Numbered from the stretch's first letter, positions 44,205 through 53,231 are shown. The stretch is DNA of 64,000 nt from CAYWBU01 sp942491525 (GCA_942491525.1 CALOBW010000033.1:186001-250000), one strand, 5' to 3'. Translations and numbers: made by a program. The notes: generated by a model from the letters alone, not told the origin.

Positions 44205-44870
44205 CTTCATTCCACCAAAAACGGCAAAACTGAAACTTTTATACCAGCACTCCACATCTGCAAAGCCGGCATCCTTCAGCCAGCGCAACTGATCTGTCAG
44301 AGTGGACATCCGATCCTCCTTGGTCCGTTCGAGGGCTGAATCCACTTGATCCTCGGTTAAACCACTGACACGGATCTTAGCGAGCCAGTCCCGGCGGTAG
44401 AGAGCCTCGATCTCAGCGCTGCCGCCGCAGACCTGATCCGCATTGATAAAGAGCCCGCCATCCTTTAGGTGACGGTGGCACTTACCAAAGAGCCGGGCCT
44501 TATCATGACCATCCAGATGATGAATAGAGAGGCCAGATACAATCAGATCAAACTGACCGTCAAATGACTCAGCAACATAGTCAGCCAGACATAATTCAAC
44601 CGCCTGCCCCCTGAATCGCTCGGCAGCCACGGCCAGCATCTCATCGGCCAGATCCAGCAGCACAAAGCTGGCTTTGGGGTAGCGCTCAAGCAGAAACTGA
44701 GTAATCAGGCCGGTGCCACACCCCAGATCAAGCACCCGGATTTCTGCCTGAACATCAAACGGCAGCACATCCAAGATGGTGCCGTAGAAATCATAGAAGC
44801 ATGGAATCAACTGCGGCCGATAACGGTCATACTCGCCGGCAATGGCATTGAAGGTGTCCCTGATCGCCAT
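44193..44870 (-). CDS. class I SAM-dependent methyltransferase
   Basis: About 225 aa with motif I RVLDLGCGTGLITQFLL, an acidic residue after the second strand (VLLDLADEM) and a motif IV-like LIVSGLSIHHLDGHDK. The substrate is unknown. The ATG at 44870 has GAGG seven bases upstream and lies just after the DUF89 stop, so it is probably in an operon with DUF89 and mrp. I reject the longer frame from 44939, which would overlap DUF89. Confidence 0.8.
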   Translation of the reverse strand: MAIRDTFNAIAGEYDRYRPQLIPCFYDFYGTILDVLPFDVQAEIRVLDLGCGTGLITQFLLERYPKASFVLLDLADEMLAVAAERFRGQAVELCLADYVAESFDGQFDLIVSGLSIHHLDGHDKARLFGKCHRHLKDGGLFINADQVCGGSAEIEALYRRDWLAKIRVSGLTEDQVDSALERTKEDRMSTLTDQLRWLKDAGFADVECWYKSFSFAVFGGMKKGG

Positions 44871-44872
44871 GA

Positions 44873-45715
44873 CTAACCTCTGCTGAGCGCAATGAAACTG
44901 CCGCGTTCCACCCCCAGATCGTTGGCCACCACATCGCATTTAGCCATCAGCAGGAAGAACTGTTCACGCGGCGGACACGACATGGTCTCAAAGTTGCCCT
45001 GCCCCTTACTGAGGACCACATCGGCCTTCTCATAATGATTAAGAAACAGGTCATTGCAGAGCTCAAGCGGCGTTCCGGGTGCACCAGAACCGCTCTCAAT
45101 CACAGCGCAGGGCATAGCGACCTGATCGGCATCCAACAGAGTCACATCATTGATGATGGGCTCACTGCGCACCACATAGGTTACTTTTTCAGGTCCGATG
45201 ATCTCGATAAAGAGTCGATCAAAAACAATCTCACCCGCATTGTCACCAATATAGAGCACCGTGGCGGCAGCCTTAAGCTGGGCCTTAAGCTTTTCGATAT
45301 GATCAATAGCGAAATCAGATGCAATGGCCCGTTCAACCGTGGCCTCCACATCGATATCGGCTTCACTGGCCAAACCAAAATCAATTATGTTGCCTGAAAC
45401 CGCGATCCTAAGCGCCATATCCAGCGGATCTGAACTTTTAAGCACCCGCTCCTTCAGCGCCGGATAGAGCCCCAGGGCCACCTTGTTGTAACGGTCCTTC
45501 TGGGTGGCGTACGGATCGTGAATATCGGCCAGGCGCCGGGCTGCGCCATACATATCCTTCGCCAGCATGGGCGGCGATTTGGTGAAATCAAAATCGGCCA
45601 GCTGATGCACCATATCGCGCACATAGCCTTCCCGCTGATCAGCGGGAAGGTGAGAGCTGGCAATGTCAACCGCCTGTTTGGAGAGGCAGCTTACACACTC
45701 CAGGTAAGTCTTCAT
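44873..45715 (-). CDS. DUF89 (ARMT1-type) protein
   Basis: A 280-aa protein of the DUF89 family: N-terminal CVSCLSKQAVD, central LYIGDNAGEIVFD, and VLSKGQGNFETMS near the end. DUF89 proteins are metal-dependent phosphatases for damaged sugar phosphates in eukaryotes; the bacterial single-domain members are poorly known. It overlaps mrp by four bases. Confidence 0.85.
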   Translation of the reverse strand: MKTYLECVSCLSKQAVDIASSHLPADQREGYVRDMVHQLADFDFTKSPPMLAKDMYGAARRLADIHDPYATQKDRYNKVALGLYPALKERVLKSSDPLDMALRIAVSGNIIDFGLASEADIDVEATVERAIASDFAIDHIEKLKAQLKAAATVLYIGDNAGEIVFDRLFIEIIGPEKVTYVVRSEPIINDVTLLDADQVAMPCAVIESGSGAPGTPLELCNDLFLNHYEKADVVLSKGQGNFETMSCPPREQFFLLMAKCDVVANDLGVERGSFIALSRG

Positions 45716-46560
45716 CCCTCAATTTCCTGAAGGATGCCGTCCAGCACACTATCAAAGGCTTTTGTGACCAGACGATCATTATCCTCCGCCATGAAGGGCC
45801 GGCCGGCATCGGTATCGATAACAACCTGATGATCAATGGGGATCGCCCCCAGGAAGGGCACATTCAGATCACTGGCCGCACGGCTGCCGCCGCCGGTTTT
45901 GAAAAGATCAATGTTATTGTTGCAGTGCGGACAGGTGAATCCGCTCATATTTTCGACAATACCGAGCAGATTGATCTCAAGTTTGCCGGCAAACTCGACA
46001 CTCTTGCGTGAGTCCAGCAGAGCCACATCCTGCGGGGTTGTGACCACAATCGCAGAGGGACGATGCACGCCCTCGGTGCTCAATATGATCTGAGCGATGG
46101 AGAGGGGCTCATCACCCGTTCCCGGCGGCAGGTCCACCACCAGGAAATCCAGATCACCCCAGCTCACATCCTTGACAAACTGATTCATAATCTGATGCTT
46201 GACCGGGCCACGCCAGACAACCGGCGTATCCTGACTCTCGAGCATGAAGCTGACCGAAACAACCTTAAGTTTGCCGCCCATGCTCTCAATCGGCACAATA
46301 TTCCTGTCCTCATCAACCATGAGTTCATTATCTTCAACCCCAAGCACCTTAGGCATGTTGGGGCCGTGAATATCACCATCAATAACACCGACGGTATAGC
46401 CGCGTTTAACCAGACCGGTGGCCAGATTGGCGGAAACCGTCGACTTACCGACCCCACCCTTGCCGCTCATGACCAGAATAGTGTTCTTTATACGTGAGAG
46501 ATTGGCTTTCAGCTTCGCTGCGTCGATCTCTTTCTGACGGGCCTCATTCAAATCCTGCAT
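45712..46560 (-). CDS. mrp: Mrp/ApbC-type iron-sulfur cluster carrier ATPase
   Basis: About 282 aa. Deviant Walker A MSGKGGVGKSTVSANLA, VIDGDIHGPNMPKVLG, DLPPGTGDEPLSI and the CxxC motif FTCPHCNNN mark an Mrp/ApbC-type P-loop protein that carries Fe-S clusters to apo-proteins. I chose the ATG at 46560 with AAGGAG eight bases upstream over a longer frame from 46632. The N-terminal DUF59 domain of some Mrp proteins is absent. Confidence 0.92.
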   Translation of the reverse strand: MQDLNEARQKEIDAAKLKANLSRIKNTILVMSGKGGVGKSTVSANLATGLVKRGYTVGVIDGDIHGPNMPKVLGVEDNELMVDEDRNIVPIESMGGKLKVVSVSFMLESQDTPVVWRGPVKHQIMNQFVKDVSWGDLDFLVVDLPPGTGDEPLSIAQIILSTEGVHRPSAIVVTTPQDVALLDSRKSVEFAGKLEINLLGIVENMSGFTCPHCNNNIDLFKTGGGSRAASDLNVPFLGAIPIDHQVVIDTDAGRPFMAEDNDRLVTKAFDSVLDGILQEIEG

Positions 46561-46673
46561 ATCATTTCTCCTTACGTAGTAGTTTTGGGCACTAACACAC
46601 ATCGCCCGCCAATTCAATGCAGCCGTTCCCATTAAGTGCCGAGCCGTTATTAATAGACCTGAGGGGGAAGAAC

Positions 46674-47441
46674 ATGCGTAATAAAATTATTCTGATATCC
46701 ATCCTGACGGTTGCAATTGCAATTTTTGGCAGTCGCTTCACCGCCACATCCATATGGATTGCCATCATCAGCTGCCTGGTCGTGCTGGGCGGAACCTTCC
46801 TGGGTACAATATTCTCCTTCAATCGATTGACGATCGAACATCTGATGGAGAGTTTGCAAAATCTGGCGCCCTACACACCCAATGACCATGAAGCATTGGT
46901 TGAGTATATTGTGGATCTGGCCCGCAAACGACGCACCGAGGGCCGCCGCGCACTTGAAGCCGAAGCCCTCTCCATAGATAACCCGGTACTGAAGAAGGGC
47001 ATCGAAATGATCGCCGATGGCTATTCGCGCTATGAAATCCAGACAACCCTTGAAAAACAGTATGAGATATACTGCGCAACCCGCGAATCCGAACTCAATG
47101 TACTCAACACCCTGGTCAAGCTGGCTCCCATCTTCGGCTTCATTGGCACCATCATCGGCCTGATGTCGGTGCTGCGCAACATCGGATCACCTGAAGAGGT
47201 CGGACAAGGCATGGCCGTGGCCCTGCTGACCACACTCTACGGCCTGCTCTACGCCAACCTGTTCTTTCTGCCGCTCTCCAAACAGCATGCCGAGAAGACC
47301 AAGTCAGAGGTCTCTTTCTTCAACATCATAATCGAAGGCATCCTTGACATATTTGAAAGCAAGAATGCCAAAGCGATCAAGTATCGCCAGCAGACCTACC
47401 TTAAAATGGCCGGCGGCGAAGAGCATGAAGAGAAAGAGTGA
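46674..47441 (+). CDS. motA: MotA-family proton channel subunit
   Basis: A 255-aa membrane protein with four hydrophobic segments (about 3-18, 26-47, 147-167 and 182-203) and a cytoplasmic loop between segments 2 and 3. The segments APIFGFIGTIIGLMSVL and GMAVALLTTLYGLLYANLFF are those of MotA. With MotB it forms the stator that drives flagellar rotation by ion flow. GAGGGGGAAGAAC precedes the ATG at 46674. The stop overlaps motB (TGATG). No other flagellar gene is adjacent, but cheX lies 2 kb downstream. Confidence 0.85.
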   Translation: MRNKIILISILTVAIAIFGSRFTATSIWIAIISCLVVLGGTFLGTIFSFNRLTIEHLMESLQNLAPYTPNDHEALVEYIVDLARKRRTEGRRALEAEALSIDNPVLKKGIEMIADGYSRYEIQTTLEKQYEIYCATRESELNVLNTLVKLAPIFGFIGTIIGLMSVLRNIGSPEEVGQGMAVALLTTLYGLLYANLFFLPLSKQHAEKTKSEVSFFNIIIEGILDIFESKNAKAIKYRQQTYLKMAGGEEHEEKE

Positions 47442-48145
47442 TGCCATCTGCACACGTCAAAGAGCTCAATGAGCGCCTGCAGGAGTCTATCCGCAAATAT
47501 TCACGCCTGAAGAAATCGAGCCTCATCGGCGGCAGCGACGATGAGGCCCACCTCTGGTCCATGATCGACCTGCTGACCCTTTTGCTGATCTTCTTTGTGA
47601 TCTTCTACTCTCACTCATCCAGCACCAACATCACTGCCGGCAACACCGAGAAACTTAACATCATGCCCCCACCCGAGGAGGAGTTGCTCGGCATGCCGTC
47701 GCCCCAGGATACAACGCTCAAACGTCTGCTGGGACAGGCCGAGCAGAATAAAAACTTTGCCATCCGCTACGACGAAAACCGCATCGTTTTCATTCTGGGC
47801 GAACAGATCACATTTGCCCTCGGTGAGGCCGAACTGCGCAGCAACTTCATACCCGAGCTGGACGGCATTGCCGCCTACATCATCGAGAATCCGGAGCCCC
47901 GCGTTATCGTCTCGGGACACACTGACAATCTGCCCATCAACAATGCCCGGTTCGCCTCAAATTGGGAGCTCTCGGCGGCCCGCTCCCTGACGGTAACCCG
48001 CTATCTGATCAGCCGCGGCGTCGATCCATTTCAGATATCATCGGCCGCCTACGGAGAGTTTGACCCGCTGCTGCCAAACTCCAGTGCTCAAAACCGCCAG
48101 GCCAACCGCAGAGTCGAGATCGAACTGATCAAAGACCAGGACTGA
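47441..48145 (+). CDS. motB: MotB-like OmpA-domain protein
   Basis: A 234-aa protein with a single membrane helix containing the conserved Asp (WSMIDLLTLLLIFFVIFY), followed by a linker and an OmpA/MotB peptidoglycan-binding domain (VIVSGHTDNLPI, SNWELSAARSL, ISSAAYGEFDP, NRRVEIEL). The Asp is the ion-binding residue of MotB. The ATG at 47441 overlaps the motA stop. The N-terminal cytoplasmic tail (about 40 residues) is longer than usual. Confidence 0.82.
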   Translation: MPSAHVKELNERLQESIRKYSRLKKSSLIGGSDDEAHLWSMIDLLTLLLIFFVIFYSHSSSTNITAGNTEKLNIMPPPEEELLGMPSPQDTTLKRLLGQAEQNKNFAIRYDENRIVFILGEQITFALGEAELRSNFIPELDGIAAYIIENPEPRVIVSGHTDNLPINNARFASNWELSAARSLTVTRYLISRGVDPFQISSAAYGEFDPLLPNSSAQNRQANRRVEIELIKDQD

Positions 48146-48242
48146 CCTCAGCTGCCATCACCAAAATCCAGCTTGCCGCTCAGTCGCATTTATTGTAATC
48201 CTGCTTGCTTCTGATTGATCAAATCGATGCAAGGAGATTTTT

Positions 48243-49409
48243 ATGGGTTTAATGGCCAACAGCGTTAGCATTTACCAGTACCAGGTCAAGGGTACTGCTC
48301 CCGATACAATCAAGCTGGACGAGTGGGTACGCGAATGCCTCGCGCGCAACGCCTTCCAGCCCATTGACCAGACTGCCGATGAGGAGTCAGTCGGCTGGGT
48401 CAACTTCTATAATCCCATGGACTATGAGTTTGAGGATGTCTTCGCCTTCAAGAATGAACAGTACTTCGCCCTCGCCCTGCGCCGTGACCAGCGCAAGGTC
48501 CCCGGCGCCCTGCTCAAGAACATGCTCTCTCAGGAGTGCGACCAGTGGCTATCGGTGCGACCGCAGCTCAACCGCGTACCGGTCAAGGCCCGTATCGAAA
48601 TGCGCGAAAATCTCAATGCCGCCCTGCTGTCCCGCACCCTGCCCATACCCCAGACCTGGGATATGATCTGGAACACGGAGCAGAACATTCTGACGGTCTC
48701 CAACATCAGCCAGAAGGTGCTCGACCTCATCGAGGACAAATTTCAGGAAACCTTTGACGGCCTGCGTCTGGTACCGATCCACCCCATGGCGCGCGCCAAA
48801 AGGGTGCTCAATGAGGAGCAAAACCAGGCCCTGAGCCGGCTGAACAACTCGTCATCCCAGGATGTGCTTGAGCAGATCAACGCCAATAAATGGATGGGCT
48901 GGGACTTCCTGCTCTGGCTGATGTACCAGACCGCCAACGGATCCTCCGAATACTGCGTAACCCAGGAGGGGCCGCTGGAAATGGAGGAGCCCTTCATCAG
49001 CTTCATCCATGACCGTTTCATCCTCTCCAACGAACAGGAGGAGGGCATTCGCAAGAGCTCCATCATCGGTCCCCAGGACAACTTTGCCGAAGCCCGCGAA
49101 GCCATCCAGAGCGGCAAGAACATCACCGAAGGCATCATCTATTTTGAGCGCGGCGAAGATCAGTGGAAGCTGACCCTTAAAGCCGACATCTTCGCCTTTG
49201 GTTCACTGAAATCGCCCAAGGTGCAGCTCGAACAGGACGAGGCCACCTCACCAATTGAGGAGCGCCAGGCGGTCTTCTATGAGCGCATGTATCTGCTGGA
49301 AACAGCCACCCAGCTCTTTGACAGCCTGCTGCAAGCCTTCCTGCTGGACCGCATCCAGGGGCGTTGGCCGGAATTCAACTCCAAGATCAATCAGTGGCTA
49401 GTCTCTTAA
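48243..49409 (+). CDS. RdgC-like recombination-associated protein
   Basis: A 388-aa protein with the RdgC pattern: MGLMANSVSIYQYQV at the start, ESVGWVNFYNPM, FALALRRDQRKVPGALLK and PIPQTWDMIWN. RdgC binds DNA and inhibits RecA-mediated exchange. It is longer than E. coli RdgC (about 300 aa), with extra C-terminal residues. AAGGAG precedes the ATG by eight bases (AAGGAGATTTTTATG). It follows motB by 97 bases and ends at a strong terminator. Confidence 0.75.
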   Translation: MGLMANSVSIYQYQVKGTAPDTIKLDEWVRECLARNAFQPIDQTADEESVGWVNFYNPMDYEFEDVFAFKNEQYFALALRRDQRKVPGALLKNMLSQECDQWLSVRPQLNRVPVKARIEMRENLNAALLSRTLPIPQTWDMIWNTEQNILTVSNISQKVLDLIEDKFQETFDGLRLVPIHPMARAKRVLNEEQNQALSRLNNSSSQDVLEQINANKWMGWDFLLWLMYQTANGSSEYCVTQEGPLEMEEPFISFIHDRFILSNEQEEGIRKSSIIGPQDNFAEAREAIQSGKNITEGIIYFERGEDQWKLTLKADIFAFGSLKSPKVQLEQDEATSPIEERQAVFYERMYLLETATQLFDSLLQAFLLDRIQGRWPEFNSKINQWLVS

Positions 49410-49416
49410 TGCAGCC

Positions 49417-49449
49417 AAAGGGGAAACGGATAACGTTTCCCCTTTTTTT
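49417..49449 (+). terminator. rho-independent terminator after the rdgC-like gene
   Basis: AAAGGGGAAACG (49417-49428), 5-base loop, CGTTTCCCCTTT (49434-49445), then TTTT. A 12-bp perfect stem. Confidence 0.92.
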
Positions 49450-49570
49450 AACGACAGCTTGCAATTTCATGCACCGGATCTATTAAATTAACATACGTCG
49501 GATAAGGGATTTTGCACTTTTTAAAATATATTTAAGGAAACGATATAGAAATCCCGATAGTTGGAATAAT

Positions 49571-49606
49571 GGTTTGCCTGCAAACCGTCAGGCGGACGAG
49601 AACCGC
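49571..49606 (+). promoter_or_regulatory. two small hairpins in the cheX leader
   Basis: GGTTTG and CAAACC (49571-49576, 49581-49586) form a 6-bp stem. GCGG and CCGC (49592-49595, 49603-49606) form a second. They end eight bases before AGGGAGG, the ribosome-binding site. No known riboswitch consensus fits. Confidence 0.35.
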
Positions 49607-49627
49607 TATCATCAGGGAGGATTGGGA

Positions 49628-50089
49628 ATGGATGTACAACTTGTTAACCCCTTTATTAATGCTACAATGAATGTGCTTACGACAATGGCGTTCGTAAAAC
49701 CCTCTGCCGGAAAGCCATATCTGAAAAAAGACAATATTGCCAAAGGGGATGTTACCGGTGTGATAGGCATCACCGGCGTAGCCAACGGTACAATCTCGGT
49801 CACCTTTGACCAGGGCAGCATCCTGCAAGTCGTCACCAACATGTTCGGTGAAGAGATCAATGAGATCGACAAAGAAGTTGCCGACGCGGTGGGCGAGCTG
49901 ACAAACATGATCTCGGGCCAGGCCAGACGCGAGCTGGAAGCCCAGGGCAAACACTTTCAGGCTGCCATTCCCTCCGTGATCACCGGCCCCAACCATACAG
50001 TCACCCACATTACCAAGGGCCCCAAAATTGCAATCCCATTTACCATAGAACAGGGCGTCTTCACCATCGAAGTCTGCCTCGAAAGCTAA
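49628..50089 (+). CDS. cheX: CheX-like chemotaxis phosphatase
   Basis: A 153-aa protein with the CheC/CheX/FliY fold. The catalytic Glu and Asn of this family are visible in VGELTNMISGQARREL (ExxN motif). CheX dephosphorylates CheY-P. The ATG at 49628 has AGGGAGG seven bases upstream, so I reject an in-frame start at 49574. It has its own structured leader and may be a single-gene unit. A weak hairpin (50092-50110) follows the stop. Confidence 0.8.
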   Translation: MDVQLVNPFINATMNVLTTMAFVKPSAGKPYLKKDNIAKGDVTGVIGITGVANGTISVTFDQGSILQVVTNMFGEEINEIDKEVADAVGELTNMISGQARRELEAQGKHFQAAIPSVITGPNHTVTHITKGPKIAIPFTIEQGVFTIEVCLES

Positions 50090-50091
50090 GC

Positions 50092-50110
50092 GGAGGGCCA
50101 CTCGCCCTCC
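50092..50110 (+). terminator. possible hairpin terminator after cheX
   Basis: GGAGGGC (50092-50098), loop CACTC, GCCCTCC (50104-50110). No clear T run follows, so termination is uncertain. Confidence 0.4.
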
Positions 50111-50187
50111 TCGCCTTTGCAACACAAAAACCTTTAGATTTCCAATCTAAATCCACCCTTCAATCTCCAACAGTCAGGCACTAGCGG

Positions 50188-50216
50188 TTGTCAATCCGCC
50201 TCAACTTGTGTATTGG
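50188..50216 (+). promoter_or_regulatory. possible hisE promoter
   Basis: TTGTCA (50188-50193), 17 bases, TATTGG (50211-50216), 30 bases before the hisE ATG. The -10 is weak. Confidence 0.35.
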
Positions 50217-50245
50217 TAGGGCAAAAGTAAAATTTAGGATCAAGC

Positions 50246-50509
50246 ATGAAAAAATTTGAAGAACTGTTTGCAGAAATTAATCGGAAGATCGCTGAGCGTG
50301 ACCCCAACTCCGGCAGCGTTAAAGAGTTCGATAAGGGTGTCCACTTCATCGGCAAAAAAATCATTGAAGAGGCCGGCGAAGTCTGGATTGCCGCTGAATA
50401 TGAAGGCAAAGAGAAGACTGCCGAAGAGATCTCCCAACTGCTCTACCATCTCCAGGTCATGATGATCGCATGTGATATCGACCTGGATGACGTCTACAAA
50501 TATCTATAA
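50246..50509 (+). CDS. hisE: phosphoribosyl-ATP pyrophosphatase
   Basis: An 87-aa MazG-like helical protein that hydrolyses phosphoribosyl-ATP in the second step of histidine synthesis. The metal-binding pattern GKKIIEEAGEVWIAAEYEG followed by EEISQLLYHLQVMM is typical. It stands 12 bases before hisG. Confidence 0.92.
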   Translation: MKKFEELFAEINRKIAERDPNSGSVKEFDKGVHFIGKKIIEEAGEVWIAAEYEGKEKTAEEISQLLYHLQVMMIACDIDLDDVYKYL

Positions 50510-50521
50510 TCGAGGATAATT

Positions 50522-51370
50522 ATGTTAAGAATTGCGATCCCCAACAAGGGCTCTCTCTCAGAGAAGACCGTCCAGCTGCTCAAAGAGGCCGGCTACAAAT
50601 GCAGACGCGCCAGCCGCGAACTGCTTGTACTGGACGAAAAGAATGATATCGAATTTTTCTTCCTGCGGCCTCGCGACATCGCCGTCTACGTCGGTACCGG
50701 CGTTCTTGATCTGGGCATAACGGGCCGCGACCTGGCCCTGGACAGCGAGTCCGGCACCACTGAGCTGCAGGCGCTCAACTTTGGCAACTCATCGTTCTTC
50801 TATGCCCTGCCCAAAGAGAAAAAACTGTTGCCCAAAGACTTTAACGGACTGCGCATTGCCACATCCTACCCCAACCTGGTCAAGCAGGACCTGGCCAAGA
50901 TGGGCGTCGATGCCAAGGTGGTAAAACTGGACGGCGCCGTCGAAATCTCTATCAGACTCGGGGTGGCCGATGCCATTGCCGATGTGGTCGAGTCCGGCCG
51001 CACCCTGATTGAGGCCGGCCTTAACACTGTCGGCGATCCGATTCTCAACTCCGAAGCAATTCTGGTGGCCCGCTCGGCTGAGTTTGCCGAGAAACCCCAG
51101 GTCCGCATCCTGATGGAGCGCCTAAAGGGCATCATCGTAGCCCGCGAGTACGCCATGATCGAATATGACATCAACAAGGAGCAGCTGGATCAGGCCTGCA
51201 CCCTGACGCCCGGCATTGAGTCCCCCACCCTGGCCCCCCTGAGCAGGGAGAATTGGGTGGCGGTCAAGGCCATGATTCAGCGCAAGGACATCAATGCGAT
51301 CATGGATCAACTCAAAGAGCTCGGCGCCAAGGGCATCATCGTTACCGACATCCGCACCTGCCGCATCTAA
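50522..51370 (+). CDS. hisG: ATP phosphoribosyltransferase (long form)
   Basis: A 282-aa enzyme that starts histidine synthesis by joining ATP and PRPP. The periplasmic-binding-like catalytic domains are visible (LRIAIPNKGSLSEKTVQLL, VYVGTGVLDLGITGRD, DGAVEISIRLGVADAIADVV), and the C-terminal regulatory domain (TLAPLSRENWVAVKAMI) marks the HisZ-independent long form, which is inhibited by histidine. GAGGATAATT precedes the ATG. A strong terminator follows. Confidence 0.95.
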   Translation: MLRIAIPNKGSLSEKTVQLLKEAGYKCRRASRELLVLDEKNDIEFFFLRPRDIAVYVGTGVLDLGITGRDLALDSESGTTELQALNFGNSSFFYALPKEKKLLPKDFNGLRIATSYPNLVKQDLAKMGVDAKVVKLDGAVEISIRLGVADAIADVVESGRTLIEAGLNTVGDPILNSEAILVARSAEFAEKPQVRILMERLKGIIVAREYAMIEYDINKEQLDQACTLTPGIESPTLAPLSRENWVAVKAMIQRKDINAIMDQLKELGAKGIIVTDIRTCRI

Positions 51371-51374
51371 ACCC

Positions 51375-51400
51375 AAAGCCGGAGATTATCTCCGGCTTTT
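51375..51400 (+). terminator. rho-independent terminator after hisG
   Basis: AAGCCGGAGA (51376-51385), loop TTA, TCTCCGGCTT, then TT. A perfect stem with a three-base loop. Confidence 0.85.
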
Positions 51401-51459
51401 CTTCTGTGTCGAAATTCAAGCATAATCTATAGAACTCAAAACTTCTGCCGATAAATTAT

Positions 51460-51530
51460 TTACCCATAAGTAGACCTTCTTTACGAAGGGCAAAAGCCGG
51501 GGCCTTGACTGAGCACCCGGCTTTTGTTTA
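51460..51530 (+). ncRNA. possible small RNA with intrinsic terminator
   Basis: Between hisG and the next gene lies GCCGATAA (51447-51454), which matches the -10 box of sigma28 promoters, with TATA 15 bases upstream as a weak -35. About seven bases later a transcript could begin. It would contain a hairpin CCTTC-tttac-GAAGG (51475-51489) and then an 11-bp stem CAAAAGCCGGG / CCCGGCTTTTG (51491-51501, 51516-51526) followed by TTTA. This would be an RNA of about 70 bases. There is no open frame. It could instead be only the leader or a second terminator for hisG. Confidence 0.35.
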
Positions 51531-51596
51531 TTCAGATTTTCTTATTCAGTTGCCGATACTCTTTTTATTGAAATTAATTAGTAAAAAGGAGCATCA

Positions 51597-53231
51597 ATGA
51601 TTCGAGTTACCTGTCTTGGCGCGGCCGGCTCTGTTACCGGCTCCTGTTATCTGGTTGAATCATCCCACGGCAGAAAAATTCTGGTTGACTGCGGCCTGTT
51701 TCAAGGCGGCAAGCAAATTGAAGCACGCAACTGGAAAAGCTGGGGTTTCGATCCTGCTGAAATCAATACCGTTCTGATTACCCATGCCCATCTTGACCAC
51801 ATCGGCCGTCTGCCCAAACTGGTTCGAGACGGCTTCAGCGGCAAGGTGATCACCTCACACCCCACGGCTGAGCTCAGCAGAATCATGCTTCTGGACTCGG
51901 CCCACATTCAGGAGATGGACAGCGAGTGGCAGAACCGCAAAAACCGCCGCAAAAACAACTCTCCGGTTAAGCCGCTATATTCAACTGAAGATGCAGAGAA
52001 AACACTCAATTTCATCAAAGGCGTCGATCGCGATCAGAAAATTGAGATCGAACCCGGATTCACAGCCCGTTTTCGCAATGCCGGACACATCCTCGGATCA
52101 TCCATTATCGAGCTCTGGGTGGAAGATGAAAATGAGACCAAAAAGATCATCTTCTCCGGCGACATCGGCAAGAATGACCAGCTGATTGTCAAGGACCCTG
52201 AGCTGATCCATGATGCCGACTATGTATTCATCGAATCAACCTACGGCGACCGGCTGCACCGCTCTTTTGACGACAGCAAAGAGGAACTTCTTGAAGCCAT
52301 TAACTATGCCGTCGAGAATGGAGAGAAGATTATCATCCCGGCCTTTGCGGTCGAGCGCACCCAGGAGATTCTCTATATCCTGGGCGAATTCTCCCGTCAG
52401 GGCAAGCTGCCCGATATCCCGATCTACCTTGACAGCCCCCTGGCCATCAAGGCGACAGAGATCTTCCGCAATAACACAAAGTACTACGATGATAAGGCGA
52501 AGGCGATCCTGGCCAGCGGTGAAGATCCATTCAGCCTTCCGCGCCTGCAGTTCACGCCCGATGCCCGACAGTCCGCCGACATCAATGAACTGGACGGTTC
52601 GGCCATTGTAATCGCCGGCAGCGGCATGTGCAACGCCGGTCGCATCAAGCATCATTTGAAGCACAACCTCTGGAAACCCGGCGCCAGCATTGTTTTTGTC
52701 GGTTACCAGGCCGCCGGTACAACCGGGCGCATGATTCTGGAGGGCAAGAAATGGGTCAAGATCTTCTGGCAGAGCGTGGCGGTCAAGGCCAGAGTCTTCA
52801 GTATCGGCGGATTCTCCGCCCATGCCGATCAGGCCGGCCTGCTTGAGTGGCTCAGTAATTTCAAAGATTCTAGACCGATGGTGTTTGTCATGCACGGCGA
52901 GCCGGATACCAGCAAGAAATTGGCGGAAAACATCCGTCACGATCTTGGGCTACAGGCCCATGTTCCCATGTGGCGCGAAAAGCTCAACCTGACAGCCGCC
53001 GTTAGCGAGCAGGAGCTCTTCCCGGCTGATGAACGTCAATACATGCTCAGTCAGTCCACAAAGGCCATTCAGGAACTGGAAGCGGAGCTGCGACGCCTCA
53101 AAGAGGCCACCATCAAGGCGGCCCAGAACGATCAACTCAGCGACGATGACCTGGAACGCCTCGAGACAGCGCTCGAGGAACTGAAAGGAATTATGCCCGA
53201 GGTTATCAACACGGAAAAAATGACGATATAG
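51597..53231 (+). CDS. MBL-fold/beta-CASP metallo-hydrolase (RNA-processing type)
   Basis: A 544-aa protein. The metallo-beta-lactamase part shows VTCLGAAGSVTGSCYLVE, THAHLDHIGRLPKLV and a later FSGDIGK; the beta-CASP insert and the final motifs (IPAFAVERTQEIL, IVIAGSGMCNAGRI, SIGGFSAHADQAGL) mark the CPSF73/RNase-like branch. Members cleave RNA; bacterial members of this subgroup are poorly studied. The C-terminal 70 residues are a helical, charged tail. AAAAAGGAG precedes the ATG. A UUCG hairpin (53243-53258) and a terminator follow. Confidence 0.88.
   Translation: MIRVTCLGAAGSVTGSCYLVESSHGRKILVDCGLFQGGKQIEARNWKSWGFDPAEINTVLITHAHLDHIGRLPKLVRDGFSGKVITSHPTAELSRIMLLDSAHIQEMDSEWQNRKNRRKNNSPVKPLYSTEDAEKTLNFIKGVDRDQKIEIEPGFTARFRNAGHILGSSIIELWVEDENETKKIIFSGDIGKNDQLIVKDPELIHDADYVFIESTYGDRLHRSFDDSKEELLEAINYAVENGEKIIIPAFAVERTQEILYILGEFSRQGKLPDIPIYLDSPLAIKATEIFRNNTKYYDDKAKAILASGEDPFSLPRLQFTPDARQSADINELDGSAIVIAGSGMCNAGRIKHHLKHNLWKPGASIVFVGYQAAGTTGRMILEGKKWVKIFWQSVAVKARVFSIGGFSAHADQAGLLEWLSNFKDSRPMVFVMHGEPDTSKKLAENIRHDLGLQAHVPMWREKLNLTAAVSEQELFPADERQYMLSQSTKAIQELEAELRRLKEATIKAAQNDQLSDDDLERLETALEELKGIMPEVINTEKMTI

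Noticed and set aside
46674..49409. motA/motB pair followed by an RdgC-like gene as a possible Zorya-type defence system
   Set aside because: The MotA protein lacks the long cytoplasmic tail of ZorA, and no ZorC, ZorD or ZorE-like gene follows. The pair looks like an ordinary stator.
49560..49628. c-di-GMP-I riboswitch before cheX
   Set aside because: GCAAACC and GGACG occur, but the GAAA tetraloop and the GACGCAAAG core are missing, and the spacing is wrong.
51597..53231. beta-lactamase or quorum-quenching lactonase
   Set aside because: The beta-CASP motifs after the metal site place it with the nuclease-like branch.
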